A stretch of 64,000 nucleotides of DNA from Microbacterium algeriense (GTDB taxonomy: Bacteria > Actinomycetota > Actinomycetes > Actinomycetales > Microbacteriaceae), in contig NZ_WAAO01000001.1 of assembly GCF_008868005.1 (NCBI RefSeq), forward strand, positions 434,001-498,000, written 5' to 3'. Position numbers and translations under genes: made by a program. The notes beneath the pieces were generated by a model, which was not told the DNA's origin, made no database searches, and worked only from the letters and a program-made list of their open reading frames with translations. This document shows positions 40,403-51,973 of this stretch, one piece after another (the stretch's first letter is position 1; every line of letters begins with the position of its first letter).

Positions 40403-42028
40403 ATGAGCACCGAGAGCACCGACACGACCGGGGACGACCGGTACGCCGACACGGCGGGCCGCGCGGTCCTGGAGACCATCCGCGGCTACGGGGTCACCGC
40501 GATCTTCGGCATCCCCGGCACGCACAACCTGGAGTTCTACCGGCCCCTCGCCGACCTCGGCATCCGCGCCGTGACGAACCGGCACGAGCAGGGGTCCGGC
40601 TACGGGGCAGACGGCTGGGCTCAGCAGACCGGGCTTCCCGGCGTCGTCATCACCACGTCAGGCCCAGGCCTGCAGAACGCCATGAGCGCGATCGGCACCG
40701 CGTTCTGCGAGTCGCGACCGCTCATCGTCCTGTCCCCGGGGGTGCCGCTCGGAGCGGAGTTCGCCGACGTCGGCACGCTGCACGAGACCAAGGACGCCGC
40801 GGCCATGGTCGGTGCGATCGCGGAGTGGTCGCGACGGGTGTCGACCGCGGCGGAGGCCGTGGAGGCTGTGCACGATGCGTTCCATCTGTTCCGCACCGGC
40901 CGTCCGCGTCCCGTGCACATCGAGATCCCGCTCGACGTGCTGGAGGCGTCCGCCGCCGTGCCCGCGGAGGACCGGAGGCCGCGGCCGATGCCCGACCGCG
41001 TCTCCGGGGATCCGATCGCGCTCGCCGAGGCCGCCCGGCTGCTGTCCGCCGCCCGCCGCCCGGTGATCGTGGCGGGCGGGGGCGCGGCGGACGCCGCCCA
41101 CCAGATCGCCGCGGTGGCCGAGCGGCTCGGCGCCCCTGTGCTCACGACCCTGAACGGCAAGGCGGTGCTGGACGAGAGGCACCCGCTGTCGCTCGGCTCG
41201 AACCTGCGCCTGGCCGCCGCCCGCGTCGTGGCCGAAGACGCGGATGTGCTCCTCGTCGTGGGCTCGAAGCTGGGCGAGGCGGAGCTCTGGGCGCCGCGGC
41301 TCGAGGCGCGCGGTGCCGTGATCCGCATCGACATCTCCCCGGAGCAGCGCGACAAGAACCTCGCGGCGACCGTCGGCCTCACTGGAGACGCGGCCGCGGT
41401 GACCGACGCCCTTCTCCCGCTGCTGCCCGACGCCGCCCACCCCGCCCGTGACCTCACGGCCGAGCGGGCCGCGATCGAGGCCGAGTCCCGAGAGACGGCG
41501 CCGGACACCGTCGCGCTCGCCGAGGTCATCGCCGCCGCCCTTCCGGCCGAGGCGATCGTCGCGGGCGACTCCTCCCAGATCGTGTACCTGGCGCTCGGCA
41601 GCGTGCTGCGGCAGGAGCATCCGCACTCCCTTCTCTACACGCCGACCTACGCCACGCTCGGCTACGGCCTCCCCGCCGCGATCGGTGCGGCGGTCGCGCA
41701 GACGGAACGCCCGGTCGTCACCGTGATCGGCGACGGCGCCCTGATGTTCTGCGTGAACGAGCTCGCCACCGCCGTCGAGCAGCGCCTCGACGTCACCGTG
41801 GTGTGTGTCGACAACGGCGGATACGCGGAGATCCGGCAGAACGAGCTCGACCGCGGCATGGCGCCCGTCGGCGTCGACCTCGTGCAGCCCGACTGGGCCG
41901 CCCTGGCCACGGCCTTCGGGGCGACCGGGCGACGGGTGGCATCGCGCGCCGACATCGCCCCGAGCATTCGCGCGGCCATCGCCGATGGCGGGGTGCAGCT
42001 CGTGCACATCCCGCAGCACGCCCTCTGA
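40403..42028 (+). CDS. TPP-dependent decarboxylase, AruI-like
   Basis: A 541-residue TPP enzyme of the acetolactate synthase/decarboxylase superfamily. FGIPGTHNLEFYR and NRHEQGSGYGADG hold the activating Glu. The TPP-Mg motif GDGALMFCVNELATAV and VDNGGY are intact. The nearest functional match by neighbourhood is AruI, 5-guanidino-2-oxopentanoate (2-ketoarginine) decarboxylase, because the next gene is an agmatinase-family ureohydrolase. A biosynthetic acetolactate synthase is less likely: no small subunit gene is adjacent. Its ATG is 10 nt after the amidohydrolase stop. Confidence 0.72.
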   Translation: MSTESTDTTGDDRYADTAGRAVLETIRGYGVTAIFGIPGTHNLEFYRPLADLGIRAVTNRHEQGSGYGADGWAQQTGLPGVVITTSGPGLQNAMSAIGTAFCESRPLIVLSPGVPLGAEFADVGTLHETKDAAAMVGAIAEWSRRVSTAAEAVEAVHDAFHLFRTGRPRPVHIEIPLDVLEASAAVPAEDRRPRPMPDRVSGDPIALAEAARLLSAARRPVIVAGGGAADAAHQIAAVAERLGAPVLTTLNGKAVLDERHPLSLGSNLRLAAARVVAEDADVLLVVGSKLGEAELWAPRLEARGAVIRIDISPEQRDKNLAATVGLTGDAAAVTDALLPLLPDAAHPARDLTAERAAIEAESRETAPDTVALAEVIAAALPAEAIVAGDSSQIVYLALGSVLRQEHPHSLLYTPTYATLGYGLPAAIGAAVAQTERPVVTVIGDGALMFCVNELATAVEQRLDVTVVCVDNGGYAEIRQNELDRGMAPVGVDLVQPDWAALATAFGATGRRVASRADIAPSIRAAIADGGVQLVHIPQHAL

Positions 42029-42058
42029 GACCCACCTCCCGACGAACAGGAACGAGAA

Positions 42059-43006
42059 ATGACCGACAACATCGGCCCCGTCGACGCCTCCGTGAACCCG
42101 CGATACTCCGGCATCGCCACCTTCGCCCGCCTGCCCCGCATCGAGGATGTGCCTCGCGCCGACATCGCCGTGGTCGGCATCCCGTTCGACTCCGGCGTGA
42201 GCTACCGCCCCGGCACCCGTTTCGGCCCGTCGCACGTGCGGGAGTCGTCACGGCTGCTCCGCCCCTACAACCCCGCGCAGGATGTGTCGCCGTTCCAGCT
42301 GGCGCAGGTGGTGGACGCGGGGGACATCCCCGTGAACCCCTTCGACCTCACGGAGGCCGTCACCGAGGTCGAGCGTGCAGCGCTGGCGCTGGGCGAGCGG
42401 GTGCAGCGCATCGTCACGATCGGCGGCGACCACACGGTGGCCCTGCCCCTGCTGCGTGCCGTCGCCGCGAAGCACGGTCCCGTCGCGGTCCTGCACTTCG
42501 ACGCGCATCTCGACACGTGGGACACCTACTTCGGGGCGCCCATCACGCACGGCACCCCCTTCCGGCGCGCGAGCGAGGAGGGGCTGATCGACCTCACGGC
42601 GAGCTGCCACGTCGGCACCCGCGGCCCCCTGTACTCCAAGCAGGATCTCGAGGACGACGAGCGCCTCGGCTTCTCCATCGTGTCCAGCGAGTACATCGAG
42701 GAACACGGGGTGGAGGCGGCGATCGACCGCATCCTCACCCGCATCGGCGACAAGCCGCTGTACGTCTCGATCGACATCGACGTGCTCGACCCCGCGCACG
42801 CGCCCGGCACCGGGACCCCCGAGGCGGGAGGGCTCACGAGCCGCGAGCTGCTGCGCATCCTGCGGGCCCTGCGCGACCGGGACATCGTCGGCGCCGACGT
42901 CGTGGAGGTGTCGCCCGCCTACGACCACGCCCAGATGACCGGGATCGCCGCGAGCCATGTCGTCTACGAGCTGGTGACCCTTCTCGCCGCCCGACTCGCC
43001 TCCTGA
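42059..43006 (+). CDS. agmatinase/guanidinobutyrase-family ureohydrolase
   Basis: A 315-residue Mn-dependent ureohydrolase. The metal-binding signatures [16 protein letters not shown] and [19 protein letters not shown] are complete. These enzymes release urea from agmatine, guanidinobutyrate or similar compounds. With an AruI-like decarboxylase, guanidinobutyrate (to GABA and urea) is a good guess; agmatine is the alternative. It is the last gene of the operon and convergent with the RIO kinase gene. Confidence 0.85.
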   Translation: MTDNIGPVDASVNPRYSGIATFARLPRIEDVPRADIAVVGIPFDSGVSYRPGTRFGPSHVRESSRLLRPYNPAQDVSPFQLAQVVDAGDIPVNPFDLTEAVTEVERAALALGERVQRIVTIGGDHTVALPLLRAVAAKHGPVAVLHFDAHLDTWDTYFGAPITHGTPFRRASEEGLIDLTASCHVGTRGPLYSKQDLEDDERLGFSIVSSEYIEEHGVEAAIDRILTRIGDKPLYVSIDIDVLDPAHAPGTGTPEAGGLTSRELLRILRALRDRDIVGADVVEVSPAYDHAQMTGIAASHVVYELVTLLAARLAS

Positions 43007-43015
43007 CCCCGGGAG

Positions 43016-43888
43016 TCAGAACAGGGTCCCGAGGAGGTCGGCGAACAGGGCCTCGGGGTCGCAGTCGACCCGGCGGCGGGTGAACCAGTCGCAGATGTTG
43101 ACGCAGTCCCGATGCAGGAGGTCGAGGCCCTGGGGATTGGCGATCACATCCACGATCTGCGGGAGGTCGATCACCCGCACCCGTCCTTCGTGCACGAGCA
43201 GGTTGTATGCGGACAGGTCGCCGTGGGCGAATCCGGCGGCGGCGAAGATTCGCATCAGGTCGACCACCTGCGCGTAGTACTCCTGCAGCTCGGCGCGGTC
43301 GCCCCGCACCTGCCCGAGTCGTGGCGCGGCGATGCCGTCCGCATCGCCGAGGAACTCCATCAGCACCTCGGTCCCGTTCACCTGCACGGGGTAGGGGACG
43401 GGGGCGCCGAGCTCCCACATCCGGCACAGCGCCTCGAACTCGGCGAACGACCACTGCGCCGCGGCGACCTCGCGGCCGTGCTCCGACTTCCTGGCGAGCG
43501 CCCTGGTGTCACGGGTGTTCCGGGTGCTGCGTCCTTCCGTGTACATCGACGACCGGTGGAAGCTGCGGTGCTCGGCGCTGCGGTAGCGCTTGGCGGCGAG
43601 GAGGGTCCGCTGTGCGGGGTCGCCGGGCACGGCCCGTTCGAGCAGGAACACGTCCGCTTCCTTGCCGGTCTTGAGGATGCCGCGCTCCGTGTCGAGCGCG
43701 CCGGCCGAGGTCACGACCCACGCCGGCCAGGGCTCCGGCCCGCGTTCGGATGGGGTGATCGCGGGCCAGGTCGACCAGCGCTGGTCTTCGCCGGGTTCGA
43801 CGTCGGCGAAGGAGAGTTCGGTTTCGAGGGATTCGAAGGGAGAGGCGTCGAAGGACGCGGCTTCCGAGGAAGCGAAGAGATCAGACAC
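43016..43888 (-). CDS. RIO1-type protein kinase
   Basis: A 290-residue RIO-family kinase. After a disordered acidic N-terminus, ILKTGKEADVFLLE is the P-loop-like strand. KRYRSAEHRSFHRSSMY follows, and GDLSAYNLLVH (catalytic loop with Asp and Asn) and VIDLPQIVD (metal-binding DFG equivalent) are clear. Bacterial RIO1 proteins phosphorylate themselves; targets are unknown. GTG at 43888 is used. A 20-codon ORF ends 31 nt upstream. Confidence 0.85.
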   Translation of the reverse strand: MSDLFASSEAASFDASPFESLETELSFADVEPGEDQRWSTWPAITPSERGPEPWPAWVVTSAGALDTERGILKTGKEADVFLLERAVPGDPAQRTLLAAKRYRSAEHRSFHRSSMYTEGRSTRNTRDTRALARKSEHGREVAAAQWSFAEFEALCRMWELGAPVPYPVQVNGTEVLMEFLGDADGIAAPRLGQVRGDRAELQEYYAQVVDLMRIFAAAGFAHGDLSAYNLLVHEGRVRVIDLPQIVDVIANPQGLDLLHRDCVNICDWFTRRRVDCDPEALFADLLGTLF

Positions 43889-43919
43889 GATGTGGCTCCG
43901 GGAGGGGAGGCCACGGCGA

Positions 43920-43982
43920 TCAGGAGCGGGTGGCCTCGAAGGGGAAGTGGTCGGCGGAGAGCGCGACGAAGACGGTGTTCAT
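43920..43982 (-). CDS. 20-codon small ORF upstream of RIO kinase
   Basis: The 20-residue peptide begins MNTVFVALSADHFPF and ends EATRS. It is preceded by a strong ribosome-binding site (GGAAGGAG about 7 nt before the ATG). It is too short to judge by codon use alone. It could be a leader peptide controlling the kinase gene 31 nt downstream, or a small protein. The stop codon is TGA. Confidence 0.45.
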   Translation of the reverse strand: MNTVFVALSADHFPFEATRS

Positions 43983-44175
43983 GTCGTGGGCTCCTTCCGC
44001 TCGGGCTTCCCGGGCGATTCCCGGTGCGTCGTCGAGCCTAGGGGTGCGCGGCAGGGTTGTCCAGAGTTCCTCGCCGCGCCGCTGCTGACGAAGGCGCGCG
44101 CGTCTTCGGACGATCGGTCGGGTGCGGCGGACGACCGGTCGGGCGTGGGGTCCGCCGTGGTGGGAGCGTGGAACC

Positions 44176-45375
44176 ATGACGACGACCGCCCCTGTCCCGA
44201 CGACATCGACCTCCCGCGCCGCGCGCATCCGCTACGGCGGGCTCATCGCCCTGATGATGATGGGCTTCCTGCTGGTCACAGCGGAGTTCCTGCCCAACGG
44301 CGTGCTCACCGAGATGGCCGATGGGCTCGGGGTCACCCCGGGGCAGGCGGGTCAGACGGTCACGGTGACCGCGCTGGTCGGTCTCGTCGTCGCCCCCACG
44401 GTGGGCCTGATCTTCCCGCGCCTCGACCGCCGGTCGCTGCTGATCTGGATGGCGCTCGCCGCCGCGGTGTCGAACCTGATCGTCGCGATCTCACCGAACC
44501 TCATCATCGTCCTGCTGGCGCGGTTCCTGCTGGGGGCGGCGATCAGCGCGTTCTGGGCGATGTCGATCACGGTCGCCGCTCGGCTCGCCGGGCCGGAGCA
44601 TCTCGGCCGCGGAGTGATGTTCACCTCGGCCGGCGTCTCCCTCGCCACCGTCGCCGGGGTCCCCCTCGGCGTCATGCTCAGCGAGCTGGTCGACTGGCGC
44701 ATGGTGTTCGCGATCGCGGGCGTGCTCATGGTGGTGCTGGCCGCGGTGCTGCGTGTGGCGCTCCCCTCGGTCCCGGCGGAGCGGGCGTCGAGCCTGCGTC
44801 TCCTGGTCGACACCCTCCGCCGTCCCGGTATCGGGCTCGGCATGGTCGGGCATGTGCTCGTGGTGCTCGGGCACTTCCTCGCCTACACCTACGTCCGTCT
44901 CGCGCTGGAGCGGATCCCGGATGTCGACGCGTCGACCATCGTCGTGCTGCTGGCGCTGTTCGGGGTCGGCGGCCTGCTCGGCAACATCTCGATCGGGCTG
45001 GTGATCGACCGGACGTTCGCGTTCTTCGCCGTGTTCGCTCCCCTGGTGATCGCGGTGTCGGTCCTGTCGATGATCCTGTTCTCGGGGTCGATCATCGGGG
45101 TGGGCGTCGTCGTGCTGGTGTGGGGCTTCTTCTTCTCGTCCTGGCTGATCGTGGTGAACACGTGGGTCGGGCACCGGATGCCGGATCGGCTGGAGGCCGG
45201 TGGCAGCCTGGTCGTGGTCGGCTTCCAGGGCGCGATCACACTCGCGGCCGGCGTCGGCGGCCTCCTGGTCGACACCCTGAGCGTCGAGCTCGTGTACCTG
45301 GTCGGCGCGATCGCCCTCCTCGCCGGAGCCCTGCTCTTCGGAGCCTCGAACCGGGTCAGCTCCCGGGCCGCCTGA
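44176..45375 (+). CDS. MFS transporter (DHA1-like)
   Basis: A 399-residue transporter with about 12 helices. IALMMMGFLLVTAEFLPNGVLTEMA is the first helix and loop, typical of the arabinose/AraJ-like and drug-efflux DHA1 group. VTALVGLVVAPTVGLIFPRLDRRSLL is a motif-A region. ATG at 44176 is selected; the reading upstream of it is not membrane-like. The substrate is unknown. It is convergent with the AraC gene and separated from it by palindromic repeats. Confidence 0.83.
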   Translation: MTTTAPVPTTSTSRAARIRYGGLIALMMMGFLLVTAEFLPNGVLTEMADGLGVTPGQAGQTVTVTALVGLVVAPTVGLIFPRLDRRSLLIWMALAAAVSNLIVAISPNLIIVLLARFLLGAAISAFWAMSITVAARLAGPEHLGRGVMFTSAGVSLATVAGVPLGVMLSELVDWRMVFAIAGVLMVVLAAVLRVALPSVPAERASSLRLLVDTLRRPGIGLGMVGHVLVVLGHFLAYTYVRLALERIPDVDASTIVVLLALFGVGGLLGNISIGLVIDRTFAFFAVFAPLVIAVSVLSMILFSGSIIGVGVVVLVWGFFFSSWLIVVNTWVGHRMPDRLEAGGSLVVVGFQGAITLAAGVGGLLVDTLSVELVYLVGAIALLAGALLFGASNRVSSRAA

Positions 45376-45395
45376 CCCGGCCCCGCTCCGCGCGC

Positions 45396-45514
45396 GCACA
45401 ACTTCGGAGATCCCAGGCGACACGCCGTCGATCCGGCTGCACTCACGGCGTGTCGCGCCTAAGTCTCCGAAGTTGTGCAGGTCTCCGAAGTTGTGCAGGT
45501 CTCCGAAGTTGTGC
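45396..45514. repeat. nested palindromic repeat, copy B, with tandem arm
   Basis: GCACAACTTCGGAGA (45396-45410) pairs with TCTCCGAAGTTGTGC at 45464-45478. The latter is repeated twice more (45482-45496 and 45500-45514) with an 18-bp period. Inside, GCGACACGCCG (45417-45427) is inverted as CGGCGTGTCGC (45446-45456). These are the same outer and inner arms as copy A, 18 kb away. It occupies the gap between convergent genes. Confidence 0.8.
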
Positions 45515-45534
45515 AGGCGGAGGGGCGGGCGGGG

Positions 45535-46452
45535 TCAGGCGGGGACGGGGATCCGGTGGGCGAGGCGCCAGGAGGACGGAGTCATGCCGGTGCGGCGGCG
45601 GAACGCCCGGCTGAAGCCCTCGTCGGAGGCGTAGCCCAGCTCCCGCGAGATGTCGGACACGGATCGTCCGGCGTCCAGCATCCGCTTGGCCGCGTCGATG
45701 CGCACCTCGGTGACGTAGTCCGCGGGGGAGCGGCCGACGGCGGTGCGGAAGCGCTCCGCGAAGGTCGACCGTGACATGGCGCCGATCCCCGCGAGGCGTT
45801 CGACCGTCCAGTCCCGGCCCGGCTCCTCGCGGATGGCGTCCAGCACGCGGTCGAGGAACGGGTCGTTCGACAGCGACGGCCAACCCGCGGGGGCGCAGCC
45901 GTTCGCTGCCCAAGCGCGGATGACCGACAGCAGCACGGTCTGAGCCATCATGCGGCAGATGATGGGATCGCCCTGCCGTACGGGGCAGGAGGCCGGGTCG
46001 ACCAGCCCCATGTTCTCAGCAAGGGCGGCGGCGGCCGGTTCGAGCGCATCGAACCCGGTCACGGTGAGGAACGGCGGGAGCAGCGCACGCAGGGGTGAGG
46101 TCGCATCCGCGAGTTCGAGGTCGACGACCATCAGGCTCGTGTCGCCCTCGGCCTCGAGGGCGAACGGCGACCCACCGAGAGACAGGAGGGCGTCTCCGGC
46201 GACGAGGAGGTCGCGACGGATCGGCGAGTCGACCGTGATGCGCTGCGATCCGGGGTCCACGTCGAGTCGGCATCCCTCGCCGAGAGGTGGATGGCCGTGC
46301 ACGCCGCCGGCTGCCACGTAGACGAGCGTGATCCGGTCGGTCGGGACCGGCAGCAGTGCGCCCTCGTCCAGGGACACGCGCCGGGCGATGCCGATGCGCA
46401 GGTCGACGGCGCCGAGCACCTGCGAGAGCGCGTCCGCATCCACTGTCACCAT
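45535..46452 (-). CDS. AraC-family regulator with cupin-type N-terminus
   Basis: A 305-residue protein. The last 100 residues hold two HTH units (WTVERLAGIGAMSRSTFAERFRTAVG and RSVSDISRELGYASDEGFSRAFRRRTG), the standard AraC DNA-binding domain. The N-terminal half is a cupin-like (AraC_binding) ligand domain. ATG at 46452. It is convergent with the DHA1 transporter gene and divergent from the DUF3817 gene. The ligand is unknown. Confidence 0.85.
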   Translation of the reverse strand: MVTVDADALSQVLGAVDLRIGIARRVSLDEGALLPVPTDRITLVYVAAGGVHGHPPLGEGCRLDVDPGSQRITVDSPIRRDLLVAGDALLSLGGSPFALEAEGDTSLMVVDLELADATSPLRALLPPFLTVTGFDALEPAAAALAENMGLVDPASCPVRQGDPIICRMMAQTVLLSVIRAWAANGCAPAGWPSLSNDPFLDRVLDAIREEPGRDWTVERLAGIGAMSRSTFAERFRTAVGRSPADYVTEVRIDAAKRMLDAGRSVSDISRELGYASDEGFSRAFRRRTGMTPSSWRLAHRIPVPA

Positions 46453-46545
46453 GCCTTCGGCAACGTCGTCCTCCGTCGTGGTATTCCGCGAGGTCGTCCA
46501 TAGGGTCGCCGGATACGGTGGAGACACCCCCACCCGAGGAGTTCT

Positions 46546-47007
46546 GTGTTCCGCTCGCCCGACCGTCTGTTCCGAGTCCTCGCGATCGCGGAGGCGATCA
46601 CCTGGACGATCCTCATCGCCGCGATGATCGCGCGCGCGGTCGGTGCGCCCGGCGTGGTGGTGACGGTCGGCGGTGGCATCCACGGTTTCGTCTTCCTCGC
46701 CTATGCCGCCACGGCGATCCTGGTCGCACTGAACCAGCGCTGGCACATCGGGGTCGGGGCGCTCGCGGTGGTCAGCGCGGTGATCCCGTACGCCACCATC
46801 CCGACGGAGATCTGGCTGCACCGCACGGGACGACTCGCCGGCGCCTGGCGGCTCGACGCGACCGAAGACCCGCGGGACCGCCGCTGGTACGACCGACTGA
46901 TGCGATGGTTCCTGCGGCGGCCCTGGGTGCTCGCTCTGCTCCTCGCGGTCGGGATCGTCGCCCTCTACGTCATCCTGCTTCTGATCGGACCTCCCGGCGG
47001 GAAGTGA
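46546..47007 (+). CDS. DUF3817 membrane protein
   Basis: A 153-residue membrane protein with three or four helices. FRVLAIAEAITWTILIAAMI and GGIHGFVFLAYA match the DUF3817 family found across Actinobacteria, function not known. The C-terminal half ends in a positively charged loop and one more helix. Start GTG at 46546 follows GAGGAG. Its last 43 nt overlap the convergent HAD gene. Confidence 0.75.
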   Translation: MFRSPDRLFRVLAIAEAITWTILIAAMIARAVGAPGVVVTVGGGIHGFVFLAYAATAILVALNQRWHIGVGALAVVSAVIPYATIPTEIWLHRTGRLAGAWRLDATEDPRDRRWYDRLMRWFLRRPWVLALLLAVGIVALYVILLLIGPPGGK

Positions 47008-47603
47008 CCCCGGTCCCAGCGCTCAGCGACGCCGGCCGTGCTGAGCGCGGTTCGGAGCTCGGAGACACCGGTGAAGTGGTGCGTGCTCATGCCGAGCTCC
47101 CGTGCACCGCGCAGCTTGCCCGGAGAGTCGTCGAGAAAGAAGATCTCCTCCGGGGGGAGAGCCAGCGCGGTCGCCACGTGGCGGAACGCCCGGACGTCGG
47201 GTTTGGCATGTCCGATGTCCGCCGAGTTGAACACTCGGTCGAAGTGCGTCCCGATGCCGCTGTCGCGGAGCTCCGCGGCGATGGTGTCGGTGCCGTTCGT
47301 GAGGATGGCGCACATCGTTCCGCGAGAGCGCAGCTCGTCCACGAGTGCGATCAGCTCGGGGTCGGTGTCGAACGGGGTGCGGCCCCACTCCCGGGCCGCG
47401 TCCGCGGACCCGGCGGCCGCCCCGACCCTGGCGATCCACTCCTCGCGCGTGAGGCGCCCCGTGGTCACAGCATCGAGCAGCGGCGGCGCGAAGGCGATGC
47501 GGGCGATCGTGCCGGCCGGGAGGCCGTGCCGCGACTCCAGGTCGGGATCGTGGCGGAAGTGACGGATCACCCCGTCGAGGTCGAAGAGCACGGCACGGAT
47601 CAT
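46965..47603 (-). CDS. HAD-superfamily hydrolase
   Basis: A 212-residue HAD phosphatase-like protein. VLFDLDGVI holds the nucleophile Asp, ILTNGTD is motif II (Thr), and KPDVRAFRHV (motif III Lys) with FFLDDSPGKLRGA (motif IV acid pair) complete the site. A small cap of about 60 residues is inserted after motif I. The substrate is unknown; phosphoglycolate-like or sugar phosphates are common. A GAGGAG sequence abuts the ATG, and CAGGAT lies 6 nt before it. Confidence 0.82.
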   Translation of the reverse strand: MIRAVLFDLDGVIRHFRHDPDLESRHGLPAGTIARIAFAPPLLDAVTTGRLTREEWIARVGAAAGSADAAREWGRTPFDTDPELIALVDELRSRGTMCAILTNGTDTIAAELRDSGIGTHFDRVFNSADIGHAKPDVRAFRHVATALALPPEEIFFLDDSPGKLRGARELGMSTHHFTGVSELRTALSTAGVAERWDRGHFPPGGPIRSRMT

Positions 47604-47722
47604 CTCCTCATCCTGCCTGGCCGATCTGCGCGAACGCTCCGATGGACAACATGTCTCTGTTCTCCCGTCTGCCACAGTGTCAGGGTCAAGTATCGCTTCA
47701 AGATGACCTCTCATCGGGGCGG

Positions 47723-47734
47723 TAGCGTCGAGGC
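47723..47734 (+). promoter_or_regulatory. -10 element of the APH-type gene
   Basis: TAGCGT (47723-47728) lies exactly 6 nt before the GTG at 47735. This is a leaderless-type start. Confidence 0.45.
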
Positions 47735-48481
47735 GTGGGCGAAGAGGAGCTGACGGGCGGCAACGCGAGCGGGACCGTCGTGCGGGTCGGCGACTCCGTG
47801 CGGAAGCCGTGGTCGGCGTCCACTCCCAGCGTCCAGCACTTCCTGCGCGCACTCCGATCGGCCGGTGTCGACGTGCCAGAGCCGCGCGGACGGGACGAGC
47901 AGGGTCGCCAGGTCGTCGAGTTCGTGCCGGGCACCCTGGCGATCGGGGCGGATCCGCTGACTCCGGCCGAACTGGGACGCGTCGGGTCGATGGTCCGTGA
48001 GATCCACGATGTGAGCGCTCGCTACGTCCCCCCGATCGATGCCGTGTGGGAGACGGCGATACCCGCCCCGACCGGCGAGATCATCTGTCACAACGATCTC
48101 GCGCCCTGGAACCTCATCATCGGCGACCGCTGGGCGTTCATCGACTGGGATGCGGCGGCTCCGAGCACGCGCCTCTGGGACCTCGCCTATGCGGCGCAGG
48201 CGTTCGCGCTGTCCGACGATGCCCGGTCTCCCGAGGCTGCGGGGCGGGATCTCGCTGCGCTCGTCGACGGATACGGGGCGGATCGCGCGCTGCGTCGGGC
48301 TCTGCCCCGCGCGATGGAGGAGCGGACGGCCGCGATGCTGGCTCTTCTGGAGGACGCCCGGTCGGCGGGGAAGGAGCCGTGGGCATCGATGCACGCGAAC
48401 GGCCACGGCGAGCACTGGTCGAGGGCGCTGCGCTACGTCCGCGACAACAGTTCCGTGTGGTCGTGCCTGCTCGTCGGCTGA
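47735..48481 (+). CDS. aminoglycoside-phosphotransferase-type kinase
   Basis: A 248-residue kinase-fold protein of the APH/choline kinase group. ICHNDLAPWNLII is the catalytic HXDXXXXN loop and AFIDWDAA the metal-binding DXD-like strand. The N-lobe is short, and a glycine-rich loop is not evident. The family includes antibiotic-modifying enzymes, but most members are metabolic kinases of unknown substrate, so resistance should not be assumed. Confidence 0.75.
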   Translation: MGEEELTGGNASGTVVRVGDSVRKPWSASTPSVQHFLRALRSAGVDVPEPRGRDEQGRQVVEFVPGTLAIGADPLTPAELGRVGSMVREIHDVSARYVPPIDAVWETAIPAPTGEIICHNDLAPWNLIIGDRWAFIDWDAAAPSTRLWDLAYAAQAFALSDDARSPEAAGRDLAALVDGYGADRALRRALPRAMEERTAAMLALLEDARSAGKEPWASMHANGHGEHWSRALRYVRDNSSVWSCLLVG

Positions 48482-48560
48482 TCCTGCGCTATTCCGATAT
48501 ACCGTTTTCTGGCCCTGATCAGGGGATCTCAATGTCGGAGGCCCCTGGTTCACTGAAGGT

Positions 48561-49931
<1,371 letters not shown>

Positions 49932-49956
49932 CACCTGCCGCGCGGTTCCCGGCAAA

Positions 49957-50030
49957 GTTGAGTCAGTTCATATCAAGTTCATTTGACAGGGTTGTGGGCC
50001 CGGCGTACACTTGAGCCATCGCGACTCAGG
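49957..50030 (+). promoter_or_regulatory. dnaK promoter with two HspR HAIR-like boxes
   Basis: TTGACA (49983-49988), a 17-nt spacer and TACACT (50006-50011) form a near-ideal promoter. Two HAIR-like sites (consensus CTTGAGT-N7-ACTCAAG) flank it. Site 1 is GTTGAGT...TATCAAG (49957-49977, 11 of 14). Site 2 is CTTGAGC...ACTCAGG (50010-50030, 12 of 14), overlapping the -10 end. HspR from this operon should repress here. Confidence 0.8.
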
Positions 50031-50039
50031 TTTCCCTGA

Positions 50040-51971
<1,932 letters not shown>

Positions 51972-51973
51972 CC

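Noticed and set aside
40403-42028. TPP enzyme as acetolactate synthase of branched-chain amino acid synthesis
   Set aside because: No regulatory subunit or ilv genes nearby; the operon has a transporter, amidohydrolase and ureohydrolase, pointing to catabolism.
45464-45514. Three 18-bp direct repeats as a possible CRISPR fragment
   Set aside because: Units are adjacent with only 3-nt gaps and no unique spacers; no cas genes are present; they are arms of the palindromic repeat.
47735-48481. APH-type kinase as an antibiotic-resistance gene
   Set aside because: Only the general kinase motifs are present, there is no mobile context, and most members of the family are metabolic kinases.
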